From NCBI RefSeq assembly GCF_003989665.1, contig NZ_RZIJ01000013.1:145348-209347 (forward strand): a stretch of DNA of 64,000 nucleotides, read 5' to 3'. A program made the translations under genes and the position numbers. Below, one piece after another: positions 49,252-58,445 of the stretch (position 1 is the first letter of the stretch; each line of letters starts with the position of its first letter). A model generated the notes under the pieces. The model saw nothing but the letters and a program-made list of their open reading frames with translations, was not told where the DNA came from and ran no database searches. Origin of the DNA: Azospirillum doebereinerae. GTDB lineage: Bacteria; Pseudomonadota; Alphaproteobacteria; Azospirillales; Azospirillaceae.

Positions 49252-50967
49252 ATGACGACCACAGCCGACGCTCCACCGACCGGAGAGGCGCTGCTCCCGC
49301 GCGCCATGGATGCCCACATGGCCGGCCGCCTGCCGGAAGCTGTGGCGCTCTACCGCAGTCTGCTGGCCACCACGCCGTTCGTGCCCGAGATCTGGAACAA
49401 CCTCGCCTTCGCCCTCGCCGACCTCGGGCGGAAGGACGAGGCCGCCGCCGCTTTCCATGCCGCGATCACGGTCAAGCCGGGATATGCGAGGCCTTTGATC
49501 GGGTTGGGCAACCTGCACAACGCCGGAACGCGTCCGGACAAGGCCATCCTCCATTGGAGCCGCGCCTTGAGCCTGGAGCCGGGGCAAGGCGCGTTGATCT
49601 TCAATCTGGGGATTGCGCTTCAGGAGCAAGGAGCGGCACCGGAAGCCGCCGAGCGTTTCCAACAAGCGGCCGAAGCGCTGCCGGGCGACCCTCGGCTGGT
49701 CAGCCAGCTTCTGCTGTGCCTGAACTATCTCGACCGTCCGGGGGAACAGCTTCTCGACGACCATCGCCGGTTCGACGCGCTTCATGGCCGGCTCGACCAG
49801 CCCGATCCCCCGCCGCACGCGAACCCGCCCGACCCGGAGCGCAAGCTGCGGATCGGCTATCTTTCGGTGGAATTCCGCGCGCATCTGGGCGGCTATTTCC
49901 TGGCCCCTTTGTTCGATGGCCATGACCGCTCCGCTTTCGAGATCCACAGCTATTCGATCCTGCCCGAAAAAGCCGCCGACGGCCTGACGGCTTCCTTCAA
50001 GGAAAAGTCCGATGGCTGGCGCACCGTGGATTCCCTTGGGGACGAGGCGCTCGCCGCCCGGATCCGCGCCGACGGGATCGACATCCTGGTGGATCTCGCC
50101 GGGCATTCCGGCCTGAACCGCCTGCCCGCCCTGGCCCGCCGCCCGGCACCGGTGCAGATGACGTGGCTGGGATACCCCAACACGACCGGCATGCGGTCGA
50201 TGGACCACCGGTTGGTGGACGGGATCACCGATCCGCCCGGCGTCGCCGAAGGGCATGCGTCGGAGCGGCTGCTTCGGCTGCCGGCCCCCTTCCTGTGCTT
50301 CCGCCCGCCGGCCGACGCACCCGCCGTGATCCCCCTTCCGGCGGGAACGGCCGGGGTCGTGACCTTCGGGTCCTTCAACAAGTTGGCCAAGCTGTCCGAC
50401 AGCACCGTTCGCCTGTGGGCCGCGATCCTGCGCCGGGCGCCGGGCGCCCGGCTGCTGCTGAAGGACAGGTCGCTGGACAACCCGGGCACCGCCGATGCCA
50501 TCCGCGACCGCTTCCGTCGCGCCGGCGCCGATCCGGACCGGCTGATCCTGCTGGGCTGGGTGGAGGATCCGGCCGGGCATCTCGGCCTCTACAACCGGAT
50601 CGACATCGCGCTCGACCCGACGCCCTACAACGGAACGATCACCACCTGCGATGCTCTGTGGATGGGGGCTCCGATGGTGACCCTGCTGGGCGACCGCCAC
50701 GCCGCACGGGTGGGAGCCAGCCTGCTGAGTGCCGTCGGCCTGTCCGAACTGATCGCGGCGACGCCCGAACGCTATGTCGACATCGCCGTATCGCTGGCAT
50801 GGGACCTCAACCGCCTGATGTGGTTGCGCAAAGGCATGCGGGAGCGGCTGCTCGGCTCGCCCCTGTGCGACGAGGCCCGCTTCGTGCGTGCCCTGGAGAG
50901 CGCCTACCGACAGGGCTGGCGGGACTGGTGCGCCAGGCAGGATGGCGGAGGCCCGGACCGGCCATGA
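49252..50967 (+). CDS. TPR/O-GlcNAc-transferase-like (GT41) protein
   Basis: A 571-residue protein. About four TPR units (residues 15-150, GRLPEAVALYRSLLATTPFV and others) precede the catalytic region LRIGYLSVEFRAHLGGYFLA (with the family His), IDILVDLAGHSGLNRLPAL, QMTWLGYPNTTGMR and DPTPYNGTITTCDALWMGAP. It is similar in plan to 19533-21488. It starts 24 bp after gmhA and overlaps the following OGT gene (ATGA), so gmhA and both OGTs form one operon. Confidence 0.9.
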   Translation: MTTTADAPPTGEALLPRAMDAHMAGRLPEAVALYRSLLATTPFVPEIWNNLAFALADLGRKDEAAAAFHAAITVKPGYARPLIGLGNLHNAGTRPDKAILHWSRALSLEPGQGALIFNLGIALQEQGAAPEAAERFQQAAEALPGDPRLVSQLLLCLNYLDRPGEQLLDDHRRFDALHGRLDQPDPPPHANPPDPERKLRIGYLSVEFRAHLGGYFLAPLFDGHDRSAFEIHSYSILPEKAADGLTASFKEKSDGWRTVDSLGDEALAARIRADGIDILVDLAGHSGLNRLPALARRPAPVQMTWLGYPNTTGMRSMDHRLVDGITDPPGVAEGHASERLLRLPAPFLCFRPPADAPAVIPLPAGTAGVVTFGSFNKLAKLSDSTVRLWAAILRRAPGARLLLKDRSLDNPGTADAIRDRFRRAGADPDRLILLGWVEDPAGHLGLYNRIDIALDPTPYNGTITTCDALWMGAPMVTLLGDRHAARVGASLLSAVGLSELIAATPERYVDIAVSLAWDLNRLMWLRKGMRERLLGSPLCDEARFVRALESAYRQGWRDWCARQDGGGPDRP

Positions 50968-52970
50968 TCACCACCCTGCAGGATGCGGCCGGCCATGCCG
51001 TGCTCTGCTACGAGCAGGGCCGTTTCGAGGAGGCCGGCCAAATCTGCCGGGCGGTCCTCGAGGACCAGCCCGACCATTCCGGCTTCCTGGAATTCTTCGC
51101 CACCATCCGGACCGCGCAGGGGTTGCCGGAGATGGCGGTTACGCTCTACCGCCGCTCCATCGCCTTGACTCCGTTGCGGATGGCCACGTGGTGGAACCTC
51201 GCCACCGCGCTGGAGCGGCATCGTCGCCCGGACCGTGCCTACGAGGCCCTGAAGCGCGCCATCGCCATCGCCCCCGACCATCCGCAGGCCTACGCCAACC
51301 TTGGCGCCCTGCACCGGGCCGGTGGCCGCCGGCCCCTCGCCTGCCGGGATTTCAGCCGCGCCGTCGTCCTGAATCCGCAGGACGCGGCGACCCGGACCAG
51401 TCTCGGGCTGACGGCGCGCGAGAACTCGGAGGTTTCCCGCTCCGTCGCCGTCCTGCGCAAGGCCGTGATCTGCGATCCCGCCGCAGCCGAAACCCATCTG
51501 CAGTTGGCCCACGGATTGCGCGAGCTGTCGGAATTCCAGCCGGCGGCCACCGCCTACGGCCGGGCGCGGCGGCTCGACCCAGGCAGCAGCACGATCCAGG
51601 GCTACCAGCTTCTGCTGAAGCAGGCCCTGTGCGATTGGACCGGCTATGAGGCGTTGTGCCGGACCGTGCTCGACACCATCGACCACGCCACCGGGATCGC
51701 CATTCCGCTGGGAATCCTCGCCATCGGCACCACCGCCGCCCAGCAGCGCCGCGCCGCCGGTTTCTTCTACGACCGGATAGTGTCGCCCCTGGCGCCGCCC
51801 CCGGCCCGCCCCGCGCCAGCCACCCCGCGCGGCGACCGCCCGTTGCGCGTCGCCTACCTCTCGGCCGACTTCCATGAGCATGCCACCGCCTATCTGGCAG
51901 CCGAGTTGTTCGAACGGCACGATCGCGACCGCGTCACCCCGCTGGCCTATTCCTACGGTACGAACGACGGCAGCCCGATGCGGCGCCGGCTGGAGGCGGC
52001 ATTCGCCCAGTTCTGCGACGTCCAGGCCGCCGGGGCCGAGGCCATTGCCCGCCGCATGGCGGAGGACGGTGTGGACATAGTGGTCGATCTCAAGGGCTAC
52101 ACCAAGCAGGCCCGTTTCGACCTGCTCGCGCGCCGTCTGGCCCCGGTGCAGGTCGCTTACCTCGGTTACCCGGGGACCAGCGGCTGCCCACACATGGACT
52201 ACCTCCTGGGCGATCCGTTGGTGACGCCGCCCGAGCACCAGGAGCATTACTCGGAACGGCTGGTGCTGCTGCCGGACAGCTACCAAGTCAATGATCGCCG
52301 ACGCCCCCTGCCGGACCGCACGCCAAGCCGGGCCGAATGTGGCCTGCCCGAGGACAGCTTCGTCTTCTGCTCCTTCAACGCCCCCTACAAGATCGCGCCG
52401 GCCCTGTTCGGCCTGTGGATGCGGGTTCTGAAGCGGGTGCCGGGCAGCGTGCTGTGGTTGTACGGCGGCGTGCCGGAGGCGATCGGCAACCTGCGGCGCG
52501 AGGCCGCCGCGCACGGCGTCGCGCCCGAACGGCTGATCTTCGCCGCCAAGGCACCGCTGGCCGAACATCTGGCCCGTTACCGTGTTGCCGACCTGTGCCT
52601 CGACACGCTCCCCTACAATGGCCACACCACGACCAGCGACGCCCTGTGGATCGGCTGCCCGGTGGTGACCTGCCTGGGCGAGACCTTCGCCTCGCGGGTC
52701 GCCGCCAGCCTGCTGGGAGCCGCCGGACTGCCAAGCCTCGCCACCGCGACGCTGGAGGGGTACGAGGCTCTCGCGGTGGATCTGGCCGGGGATGTCCTGC
52801 GCTTGGCCGGGCTGCGGCGCCATCTGGAAGATGCCCGCTGGCAGTCGCCGCTCTTCGACAGCGGGCGCTTCACCCGTCACGTCGAGCTGGCCTACGAGAC
52901 CATGTGGCGGTTGCACGAGGCGGGACAGGGGCCCCGCAGCTTCGTTTTGCAATCTTCGGCTGCGGCCTGA
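50964..52970 (+). CDS. Second TPR/O-GlcNAc-transferase-like (GT41) protein
   Basis: A 668-residue protein. About seven TPR-like repeats (residues 10-250; GRFEEAGQICRAVLEDQPDH, PQAYANLGALHRAGGRRPLA) are followed by a variable linker and the catalytic part: LRVAYLSADFHEHATAYLAA, IVVDLKGYTKQARFDLLARR, QVAYLGYPGTSGCPHMDYLL and DTLPYNGHTTTSDALWIGCP. The DLKGYT variant is found in one subgroup of bacterial OGT/HMW1C-like enzymes. It is coupled to the preceding OGT, so the pair may act on the same target. Confidence 0.9.
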   Translation: MITTLQDAAGHAVLCYEQGRFEEAGQICRAVLEDQPDHSGFLEFFATIRTAQGLPEMAVTLYRRSIALTPLRMATWWNLATALERHRRPDRAYEALKRAIAIAPDHPQAYANLGALHRAGGRRPLACRDFSRAVVLNPQDAATRTSLGLTARENSEVSRSVAVLRKAVICDPAAAETHLQLAHGLRELSEFQPAATAYGRARRLDPGSSTIQGYQLLLKQALCDWTGYEALCRTVLDTIDHATGIAIPLGILAIGTTAAQQRRAAGFFYDRIVSPLAPPPARPAPATPRGDRPLRVAYLSADFHEHATAYLAAELFERHDRDRVTPLAYSYGTNDGSPMRRRLEAAFAQFCDVQAAGAEAIARRMAEDGVDIVVDLKGYTKQARFDLLARRLAPVQVAYLGYPGTSGCPHMDYLLGDPLVTPPEHQEHYSERLVLLPDSYQVNDRRRPLPDRTPSRAECGLPEDSFVFCSFNAPYKIAPALFGLWMRVLKRVPGSVLWLYGGVPEAIGNLRREAAAHGVAPERLIFAAKAPLAEHLARYRVADLCLDTLPYNGHTTTSDALWIGCPVVTCLGETFASRVAASLLGAAGLPSLATATLEGYEALAVDLAGDVLRLAGLRRHLEDARWQSPLFDSGRFTRHVELAYETMWRLHEAGQGPRSFVLQSSAAA

Positions 52971-53439
52971 GCCGGGCTTGAGCCGTGCCGACCCAGCGCG
53001 GGACAAGGAAACCGGGAAATCGCCCCCTCCGTCCAAGTCAAACCTCGCCGGTTCCGCTCCGGCGGCCAGCCTTCGTTCCCGGCCTTCGCCGGGATGGGAA
53101 ACCGCAATCGTCTTCCACAACACCGAGACTGAAGAAAGCGGCCGGCAACATTCGCAGGAAGGTCGTTAGAAACCTCACCGTCCACGAAACCAAGCCTCTC
53201 AAGTCCAGACGGACGCATGGCAAGTCCCATCGCCTTTTCCGTACGACGAGAGGACGCTATTCGCCGTTGGAATGCGCCTGCATCATTTTGGGGGATGGCC
53301 CGGCCCGGCCCGCTTAGGAGTTGAACGCCGAGGCCTCATTGCATAGTGTGGCCGCCGTCCGCACGGCGAGTCGGCCCATGATCGTTTGGTCCCTGAACTT
53401 GTTCGAACGCGGCTTCGGCTTTCGCTGCTAAGGCGACCT
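52971..53439. other. Intergenic region upstream of the type I secretion operon
   Basis: 469 bp with no credible gene. A small GC hairpin CCCGGC-CTTC-GCCGGG (53078-53093) may end the OGT operon. A possible promoter for the secretion operon is TTGAAC (53321) and ATAGTG (53343) with a 16-bp spacer. Confidence 0.45.
53321..53348 (+). promoter_or_regulatory. Candidate sigma-70-type promoter of the type I secretion operon
   Basis: TTGAAC, 16 bp, ATAGTG; 91 bp before the ABC-transporter start codon. Similarity to the consensus is moderate only. Confidence 0.3.
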
Positions 53440-55596
53440 ATGACTTTGATTTCAGAAGCTCCCTGCGCGCATACGGCGTTGCGCTGTTTCGCCAGCATCG
53501 CCCGTCAGCGGGGCATCGACGTGTCAGCCGAACGGCTCCAGCACGATTTCGTCATCGGCAACGAGGAAATCGGCGAGCCAATGATGGAGCGGATGGCCAA
53601 GCAGCTTGGCCTGAAGTTCTCGGCGACGACCCTCGACTGGGACCACCTGGAATCCCTCGGTGACGCCTTCCCGGTCATGGTGCGCCTGCGCAACGGCAAC
53701 ATGCTGGTCGTCGTCGGCGTGGGCAAGCAGGGCGAGGTTCCGGTCGCCATCGTCCAGGACCCCCTGGCCGACCAGGACATCATGCTGCCGCTGGACCGCC
53801 AGCGTCTCACCGGCGCGTGGGGCGGCGAGGCCTTCCTGCTGAAGCGGCAATACGCGCTGAACGACGGCGAACAGGCCTTCGGCCTGCGCTGGTTCCTGGG
53901 CGAGATCTTCCGGCAGAAGCGCATCTTCCGCGACATCGGCATCGCCGCCCTGCTGCTCACCATGATGGGCTTGGCCGTCCCGATCTTCTTCCAGCTGGTC
54001 ATCGACCGCGTCCTGGTCCACCAGAGCCTGGGCACCCTCTACGCCCTAATGGTCGGCATGGTCGGCGTCATCGTCTTCGAGACCTGCTTCTCGTACCTGC
54101 GCCAGTATCTGGTGATGCACGCCAGCCGGAAGATCGACACGCGCATGAACGTGCAGGTCTTCAACAAGGTCGTCAGCCTGCCGATGGACTTCTTCGAGCG
54201 CCGTCCATCGGGCGAGATCATCAAGAACATGTCGCAGGCGGAGCGCATCCGCAACTTCCTGACCGGCCAGCTCTTCATGTCGCTGCTGGACACGGTGTCG
54301 CTGGTCATCTTCCTGCCGGTCATGATGGCCTACAGCGTCCCGCTGGCGATGCTGGTCCTGGGCTTCACCCTTCTGATGGCGCTGAACATCGGCATCGTCA
54401 TCCCGCTGCTCCGCCACCGGCTGAAGGCGCTCTACGACGCCGAAATCAGCCAGCAGTCCTTCCTGATCGAGAACATCCACGGCATGCGGACGGTCAAGTC
54501 CCTGGCGCTGGACGCTCGGCAGAAGCTGGAGTGGGACCATCGGGTGGCGCGCTCGGCCGAGCTGCGCTTCAACGTGGCGAAGGTCATGGTCATCAGCCAG
54601 ACGGTCTCCGGCCCGCTGGAGAAGCTGATGATGGCCTCCCTGCTCGGCCTCGGCAGCTATCTGGCCCTCCAGGGCGAGATGCAGATGGGCGCGCTGATCG
54701 CCTTCTACATGCTGGCCGGACGCGTCGTGCAGCCGCTGCTCCAGTTCGCCCAGCTCATCCAGCAGTTCCAGGAAGTGTCGCTGTCGGTGAAGATGCTGGC
54801 CAGCATCATGAACCACCCGAGCGAGCAAGGCCGGGCCGGGCGCGGCCTGCGCGTGCCGCTGCGCGGCAAGGTGGAGTTCCAGGACATCCGCTTCCGCTAC
54901 AGCCCGACCTCCTCGCCGGCGCTGGACGGTGTGTCCTTCACCATTCCGGAAGGCTCCATCTTCGGCATCATGGGCCGTAGCGGCTCGGGCAAGACCACGG
55001 TCACCCGCCTGCTCCAGGGGCTGCATTTCGCCGAGGAAGGGCTGATCCGCGTCGACGGCCACGACCTGCGCGAGTTCGACATCGACCATCTGCGGTCCAG
55101 CATCGGCGTGGTGCTCCAGGAGAACTTCCTGTTCACCGGCACCATCCGCGAGAACATCGCGGCGGCCAAGCCGGGCGCCACCACCGACGAGGTGATGCGC
55201 GCGGTCCGCATGGCCGGCGCCGACGAGTTCATCGAGCGCCTGCCCAAGGGGCTGGAGACCAAGCTGGAGGAAGGCTCGGCCAACCTGTCCGGCGGTCAGC
55301 GCCAGCGTCTCGCCATCGCGCGGGCTCTGCTGATCGACCCGCGCGTGCTGATCCTCGACGAGGCGACCAGCGCGCTCGACGCCGAGAGCGAGGCCATCGT
55401 CCAGGCCAACCTGATGAGCATCGCGCGCGGCCGCACGGTCATCATCATCTCGCACCGGCTGTCCAGCTTGGTGCCCTGTGACGCCATCCTGGTCATGGAC
55501 CGCGGCAAGGCGGTCGATCTCGGCAAGCACGGCCAGCTCCTCGACCGCTGCCAAATCTATCAGCACCTCTGGCATCAACAGAACCGCCACCTTTAG
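53440..55596 (+). CDS. Type I secretion ABC transporter (HlyB/PrtD type)
   Basis: A 718-residue inner-membrane exporter. The N-terminal 130 residues are a C39-like domain without the catalytic Cys-His of true peptidases, as in HlyB. Transmembrane helices follow (LLLTMMGLAVPIFFQLVI, MVGMVGVIVFETCFSYL, LVIFLPVMMAYSVPLAML, ALNIGIVIPLL). The C-terminal ATPase has Walker A GRSGSGKTT (Lys518), the signature LSGGQRQRLAIARAL and Walker B VLILDEATSAL. ATG at 53440 has AGGCGA upstream. With the HlyD-like gene it exports proteins with C-terminal signals. The outer-membrane TolC partner is not in the window. Confidence 0.93.
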   Translation: MTLISEAPCAHTALRCFASIARQRGIDVSAERLQHDFVIGNEEIGEPMMERMAKQLGLKFSATTLDWDHLESLGDAFPVMVRLRNGNMLVVVGVGKQGEVPVAIVQDPLADQDIMLPLDRQRLTGAWGGEAFLLKRQYALNDGEQAFGLRWFLGEIFRQKRIFRDIGIAALLLTMMGLAVPIFFQLVIDRVLVHQSLGTLYALMVGMVGVIVFETCFSYLRQYLVMHASRKIDTRMNVQVFNKVVSLPMDFFERRPSGEIIKNMSQAERIRNFLTGQLFMSLLDTVSLVIFLPVMMAYSVPLAMLVLGFTLLMALNIGIVIPLLRHRLKALYDAEISQQSFLIENIHGMRTVKSLALDARQKLEWDHRVARSAELRFNVAKVMVISQTVSGPLEKLMMASLLGLGSYLALQGEMQMGALIAFYMLAGRVVQPLLQFAQLIQQFQEVSLSVKMLASIMNHPSEQGRAGRGLRVPLRGKVEFQDIRFRYSPTSSPALDGVSFTIPEGSIFGIMGRSGSGKTTVTRLLQGLHFAEEGLIRVDGHDLREFDIDHLRSSIGVVLQENFLFTGTIRENIAAAKPGATTDEVMRAVRMAGADEFIERLPKGLETKLEEGSANLSGGQRQRLAIARALLIDPRVLILDEATSALDAESEAIVQANLMSIARGRTVIIISHRLSSLVPCDAILVMDRGKAVDLGKHGQLLDRCQIYQHLWHQQNRHL

Positions 55597-55606
55597 GAGA
55601 GCGACC

Positions 55607-57007
55607 GTGACGACCCATCAGATCGGCTCGGTCCCGTTGGCCAAGGTGCCGGCGAAAGACGTTGCCAAGGGTTCCAAGAAAGCCTCGCCGGAAGCCGTCA
55701 TCGGCCAGTTCCAGCGGGACACCGCGGCCATCGACGCCGCCCCCGATCCGTTTCTGGCGCGGATCATGGTGCATCTGCTAGCCTTGATGGTGATCTGCGC
55801 CGTCCTCTGGGCGGTCGTCGTCAAGATGGACCGCATCGTGATGGCGCCCGGCAAGATCGTGTCCCAGGAGGCCGCCGTCTTCGTGCAGCCGCTCGACACG
55901 GTGATGATCAAGACGGTCAACGTCCGGGCCGGCGACGTGGTGAAGCCGGGCGACGTCCTGGCCACGCTGGATCCCACCTTCGCTCAGGCCGACGTCGGCC
56001 AGCTCGACGCCCGGCTGGCGAGCGTCGACGCCCAGATCGCCCGGCTGGAGGCGGAGTACAACGACCAACCCTACCTTCCGGCGGCCGACACCGTGGGCAA
56101 CACCGCCCTCCAGTTCGGGCTGTGGAAGGAGCGCCAGGCGCAGTACCGGGCCCAACTGCAGAGTTACGCCGAGAAGATCGCGCGGGTGAAGGCAACGATC
56201 ATCAAGAACGAGACCGACCGCCAGCATCTGGCGGAGCGGCTGAAGGTCGTCCGCGAGATCGAGGGCATGCGGTCCTCGCTGGCGGCGTCGCAGACCGGCA
56301 GCAAGCTGAACATGCTGTACGCCACCAACGACCGCATCGATATCGAGCGCACGCTGGTCTACAATGAGAACGAGCTGGCGGCGAGCCGGCACGAGCTCCA
56401 GTCGCTCTACGCCGACCAGAACGTCTACATCCAGAACTGGAAGGGGACGGTGATCGAGGAGTTGGTCAAGCAGCGCAACGAGGCCGCCTCCCTGCGCGAG
56501 CAACTCAGCAAGGCGCGCAAGCGCGAGGAGTTGGTCAAGCTGGAGGCCGGGACGGAAGCGGTGGTGCTGGAGGTGTCGCCCAAGACCTCCGTCGGCTCGA
56601 TGGCGCAGCCGGGCGAGCCGCTGTTCAAGCTGTTCCCGCTGGGCGCCGGGCTGGACACCGAGATCAGCATCGACGCGCGCGACCTCGCCTTCGTCCAGAT
56701 CGGCGACACGGTGCAGATCAAGCTCGACGCCTACCCCTTCACCGACCATGGGGCGCTGGAAGGCGTGGTGGAGACGATCAGCGAGGACGCCTTTACCGAC
56801 CGCAACAACACCCAGACCGGGGCGCAGCCCTTCTACCGCGCCCGCGTGCGGCTGACCAAGACCGAGCTGCGCGGCGTTCCCGCCCATTTCCGCCTGATTC
56901 CGGGCATGCCGCTCAAGGCCGACATCAAGGTGGGCGAGCGCCGCGTGATCTCCTACTTCCTGCGGCCGATCCTGCGCGGTCTCAACGAAAGCATGCGCGA
57001 GCCATGA
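55607..57007 (+). CDS. HlyD-family periplasmic adaptor of type I secretion
   Basis: A 466-residue membrane-fusion protein. GTG at 55607 is the start, with GGAGA 7 bp upstream. One N-terminal transmembrane helix (FLARIMVHLLALMVICAVLW region, about residue 50-70) is followed by a lipoyl-like half-domain (GKIVSQEAAVFVQPLDTVMI), a long alpha-helical hairpin (about 140-330, with heptad-like KARKREELVKLEAGTEAV at its end) and beta-barrel segments (SIDARDLAFVQIGDTVQIKL). It links the ABC transporter to the outer-membrane channel. It overlaps the Sel1 gene by 4 bp. Confidence 0.92.
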   Translation: MTTHQIGSVPLAKVPAKDVAKGSKKASPEAVIGQFQRDTAAIDAAPDPFLARIMVHLLALMVICAVLWAVVVKMDRIVMAPGKIVSQEAAVFVQPLDTVMIKTVNVRAGDVVKPGDVLATLDPTFAQADVGQLDARLASVDAQIARLEAEYNDQPYLPAADTVGNTALQFGLWKERQAQYRAQLQSYAEKIARVKATIIKNETDRQHLAERLKVVREIEGMRSSLAASQTGSKLNMLYATNDRIDIERTLVYNENELAASRHELQSLYADQNVYIQNWKGTVIEELVKQRNEAASLREQLSKARKREELVKLEAGTEAVVLEVSPKTSVGSMAQPGEPLFKLFPLGAGLDTEISIDARDLAFVQIGDTVQIKLDAYPFTDHGALEGVVETISEDAFTDRNNTQTGAQPFYRARVRLTKTELRGVPAHFRLIPGMPLKADIKVGERRVISYFLRPILRGLNESMREP

Positions 57008-58362
57008 GCGTGATCTCCCGTCTGTTCCGCAAACCCGCAACCGCGATGGCCGGCGAGAAGCCGGACTTCCGGCGCGGCCTGGCCGCCCAGGAGGCGGGCG
57101 ACCCGACCACGGCGCTCCGCCACTGGCTGCCGCTGGCCCAGCAGGGCGACGTCGAGGCGCAGTTCCGCGTCGGCCAGGCCTACGTCCGCGGCGAGGGCGT
57201 GGCACGCAACTTCGGCGACGCCGCCCATTGGCTCCGCAAGGCGGCCGAGCACGGCCATGTCGAGGCGCAGTTCACCCTGGGGCTGTTCCTCGCCAACGGC
57301 GAGGGCGCGCCGCAGGAGAACGCTCCCCCGGTCCGCTGGCTGCGCAGCGCCACGCGCCACAACCGCGAGGCCGCCGAGGCCAATCTGGCGCTGCTCTTCC
57401 CGCACGGGCTGGGCGCCGCCCCCGACATGAACGAGGCCCTGTCCTGGTACGAGAAGGCCGCCGCCCAGGGCCATGCCGAGGCGGTCTACCATCTCGGCCT
57501 GTTCCACGCCTTCGGCCAGGGCGTGCCGCAGGATTACACCGCCGCCGCCCCCTGGTTCCGCAAGGCCGGTGATCTGGGCCACGCCACGGCGCAGTTCAAG
57601 CTGGGAACCCTGTACGCCCAAGGCAACGGGGTTCCCCAGGACATCGCCGAGGCGCTGTCGTGGTACGAGAAGGCGGCCGAGCAGGGCAACTCCAGCGCCC
57701 AGTTCAGCCTGGGCATGGCCTGGGAGCACGGGCAAGGCGTGCAGCCCGATCCGGAAAAGGCGGCGCAATGGTACCGCAAGGCCGCCGAGCAGGACCACCC
57801 GGTCGCCCAGCTCCATCTCGGCCTGCTTTATGCGTCCGGCCGCGGCGTGCCGCAGGACTACCGCGAAACCCTGAAATGGTGCCGGCTGTCGGGTGAGAAG
57901 GGCAATTCCAGCGCCCAGTTCAACCTCGGGCTGATCTACGCTCGCGGGCTGGCCGGCCAGCCCGATCTCGGCGAGGCGGCGGCGTGGTACCGCAAGGCGG
58001 CCGCGCAGGGCAACATCGGCGCGCAGGTCAACCTGGGCCTGCTGCTGCTCAAGGGCACCGGGGGGCGGCCGGAGACCGTCGAAGCGGTGGACTGGCTGCG
58101 GAAAGCCGCGTCCCAGGGCCATGTCGGCGCCATGCTCAGCCTCGGCTCGGTCTACGGCACCGGCCAGGGCGGGCCGGTCAACACACCGCAGGCCTGCATG
58201 TGGTACAGCCTTGCGATGGCGGCGGCCCCCGACGCAGAGCGCGGCCCGATCCAGGAGAAAGTGGACGCCCTGCTCCAGGAGATGACGAGCGAGGAGCGCC
58301 AGAAGACCGACCTCCTGATCGACGAATGGCGCCGGAGCGCACCGTCCGCCACGCCCCACTAA
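57004..58362 (+). CDS. Sel1-repeat protein coupled to the type I secretion genes
   Basis: A 452-residue protein made of about ten Sel1-like repeats of roughly 36 residues, each with an AQFxLGxxYxxGxGV block (residues 30-400), and a C-terminal helix (KVDALLQEMTSEERQKTDLL). No signal peptide is visible. Sel1 proteins bind other proteins; the tight coupling (ATGA) to hlyD suggests it assists the exporter or its substrate, for example as an adaptor or chaperone. Its 3' end is followed by a strong terminator. Such a third gene in a type I operon is unusual. Confidence 0.85.
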   Translation: MSVISRLFRKPATAMAGEKPDFRRGLAAQEAGDPTTALRHWLPLAQQGDVEAQFRVGQAYVRGEGVARNFGDAAHWLRKAAEHGHVEAQFTLGLFLANGEGAPQENAPPVRWLRSATRHNREAAEANLALLFPHGLGAAPDMNEALSWYEKAAAQGHAEAVYHLGLFHAFGQGVPQDYTAAAPWFRKAGDLGHATAQFKLGTLYAQGNGVPQDIAEALSWYEKAAEQGNSSAQFSLGMAWEHGQGVQPDPEKAAQWYRKAAEQDHPVAQLHLGLLYASGRGVPQDYRETLKWCRLSGEKGNSSAQFNLGLIYARGLAGQPDLGEAAAWYRKAAAQGNIGAQVNLGLLLLKGTGGRPETVEAVDWLRKAASQGHVGAMLSLGSVYGTGQGGPVNTPQACMWYSLAMAAAPDAERGPIQEKVDALLQEMTSEERQKTDLLIDEWRRSAPSATPH

Positions 58363-58411
58363 GGCGGCTGGACGGAACCGCAGGAAAAGCGGCCAGGACG
58401 ATGTCCAGGGA

Positions 58412-58445
58412 GAGGGGGGCTTCGCGCGAAGCCCTCCTTTTTCAG
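58412..58445 (+). terminator. Strong rho-independent terminator of the secretion operon
   Basis: An 18-bp perfect palindrome GGGCTTCGCGCGAAGCCC (58417-58434) with extra G/T and G/C pairs, followed by CCTTTTTC. Located between the convergent Sel1 and TPR/GT9-like genes. The minus-strand gene's end also overlaps it. Confidence 0.85.

Noticed and set aside
53078..53093. Riboswitch or regulatory RNA before the secretion operon
   Set aside because: Only a short GC hairpin is present; no conserved riboswitch core was recognisable.
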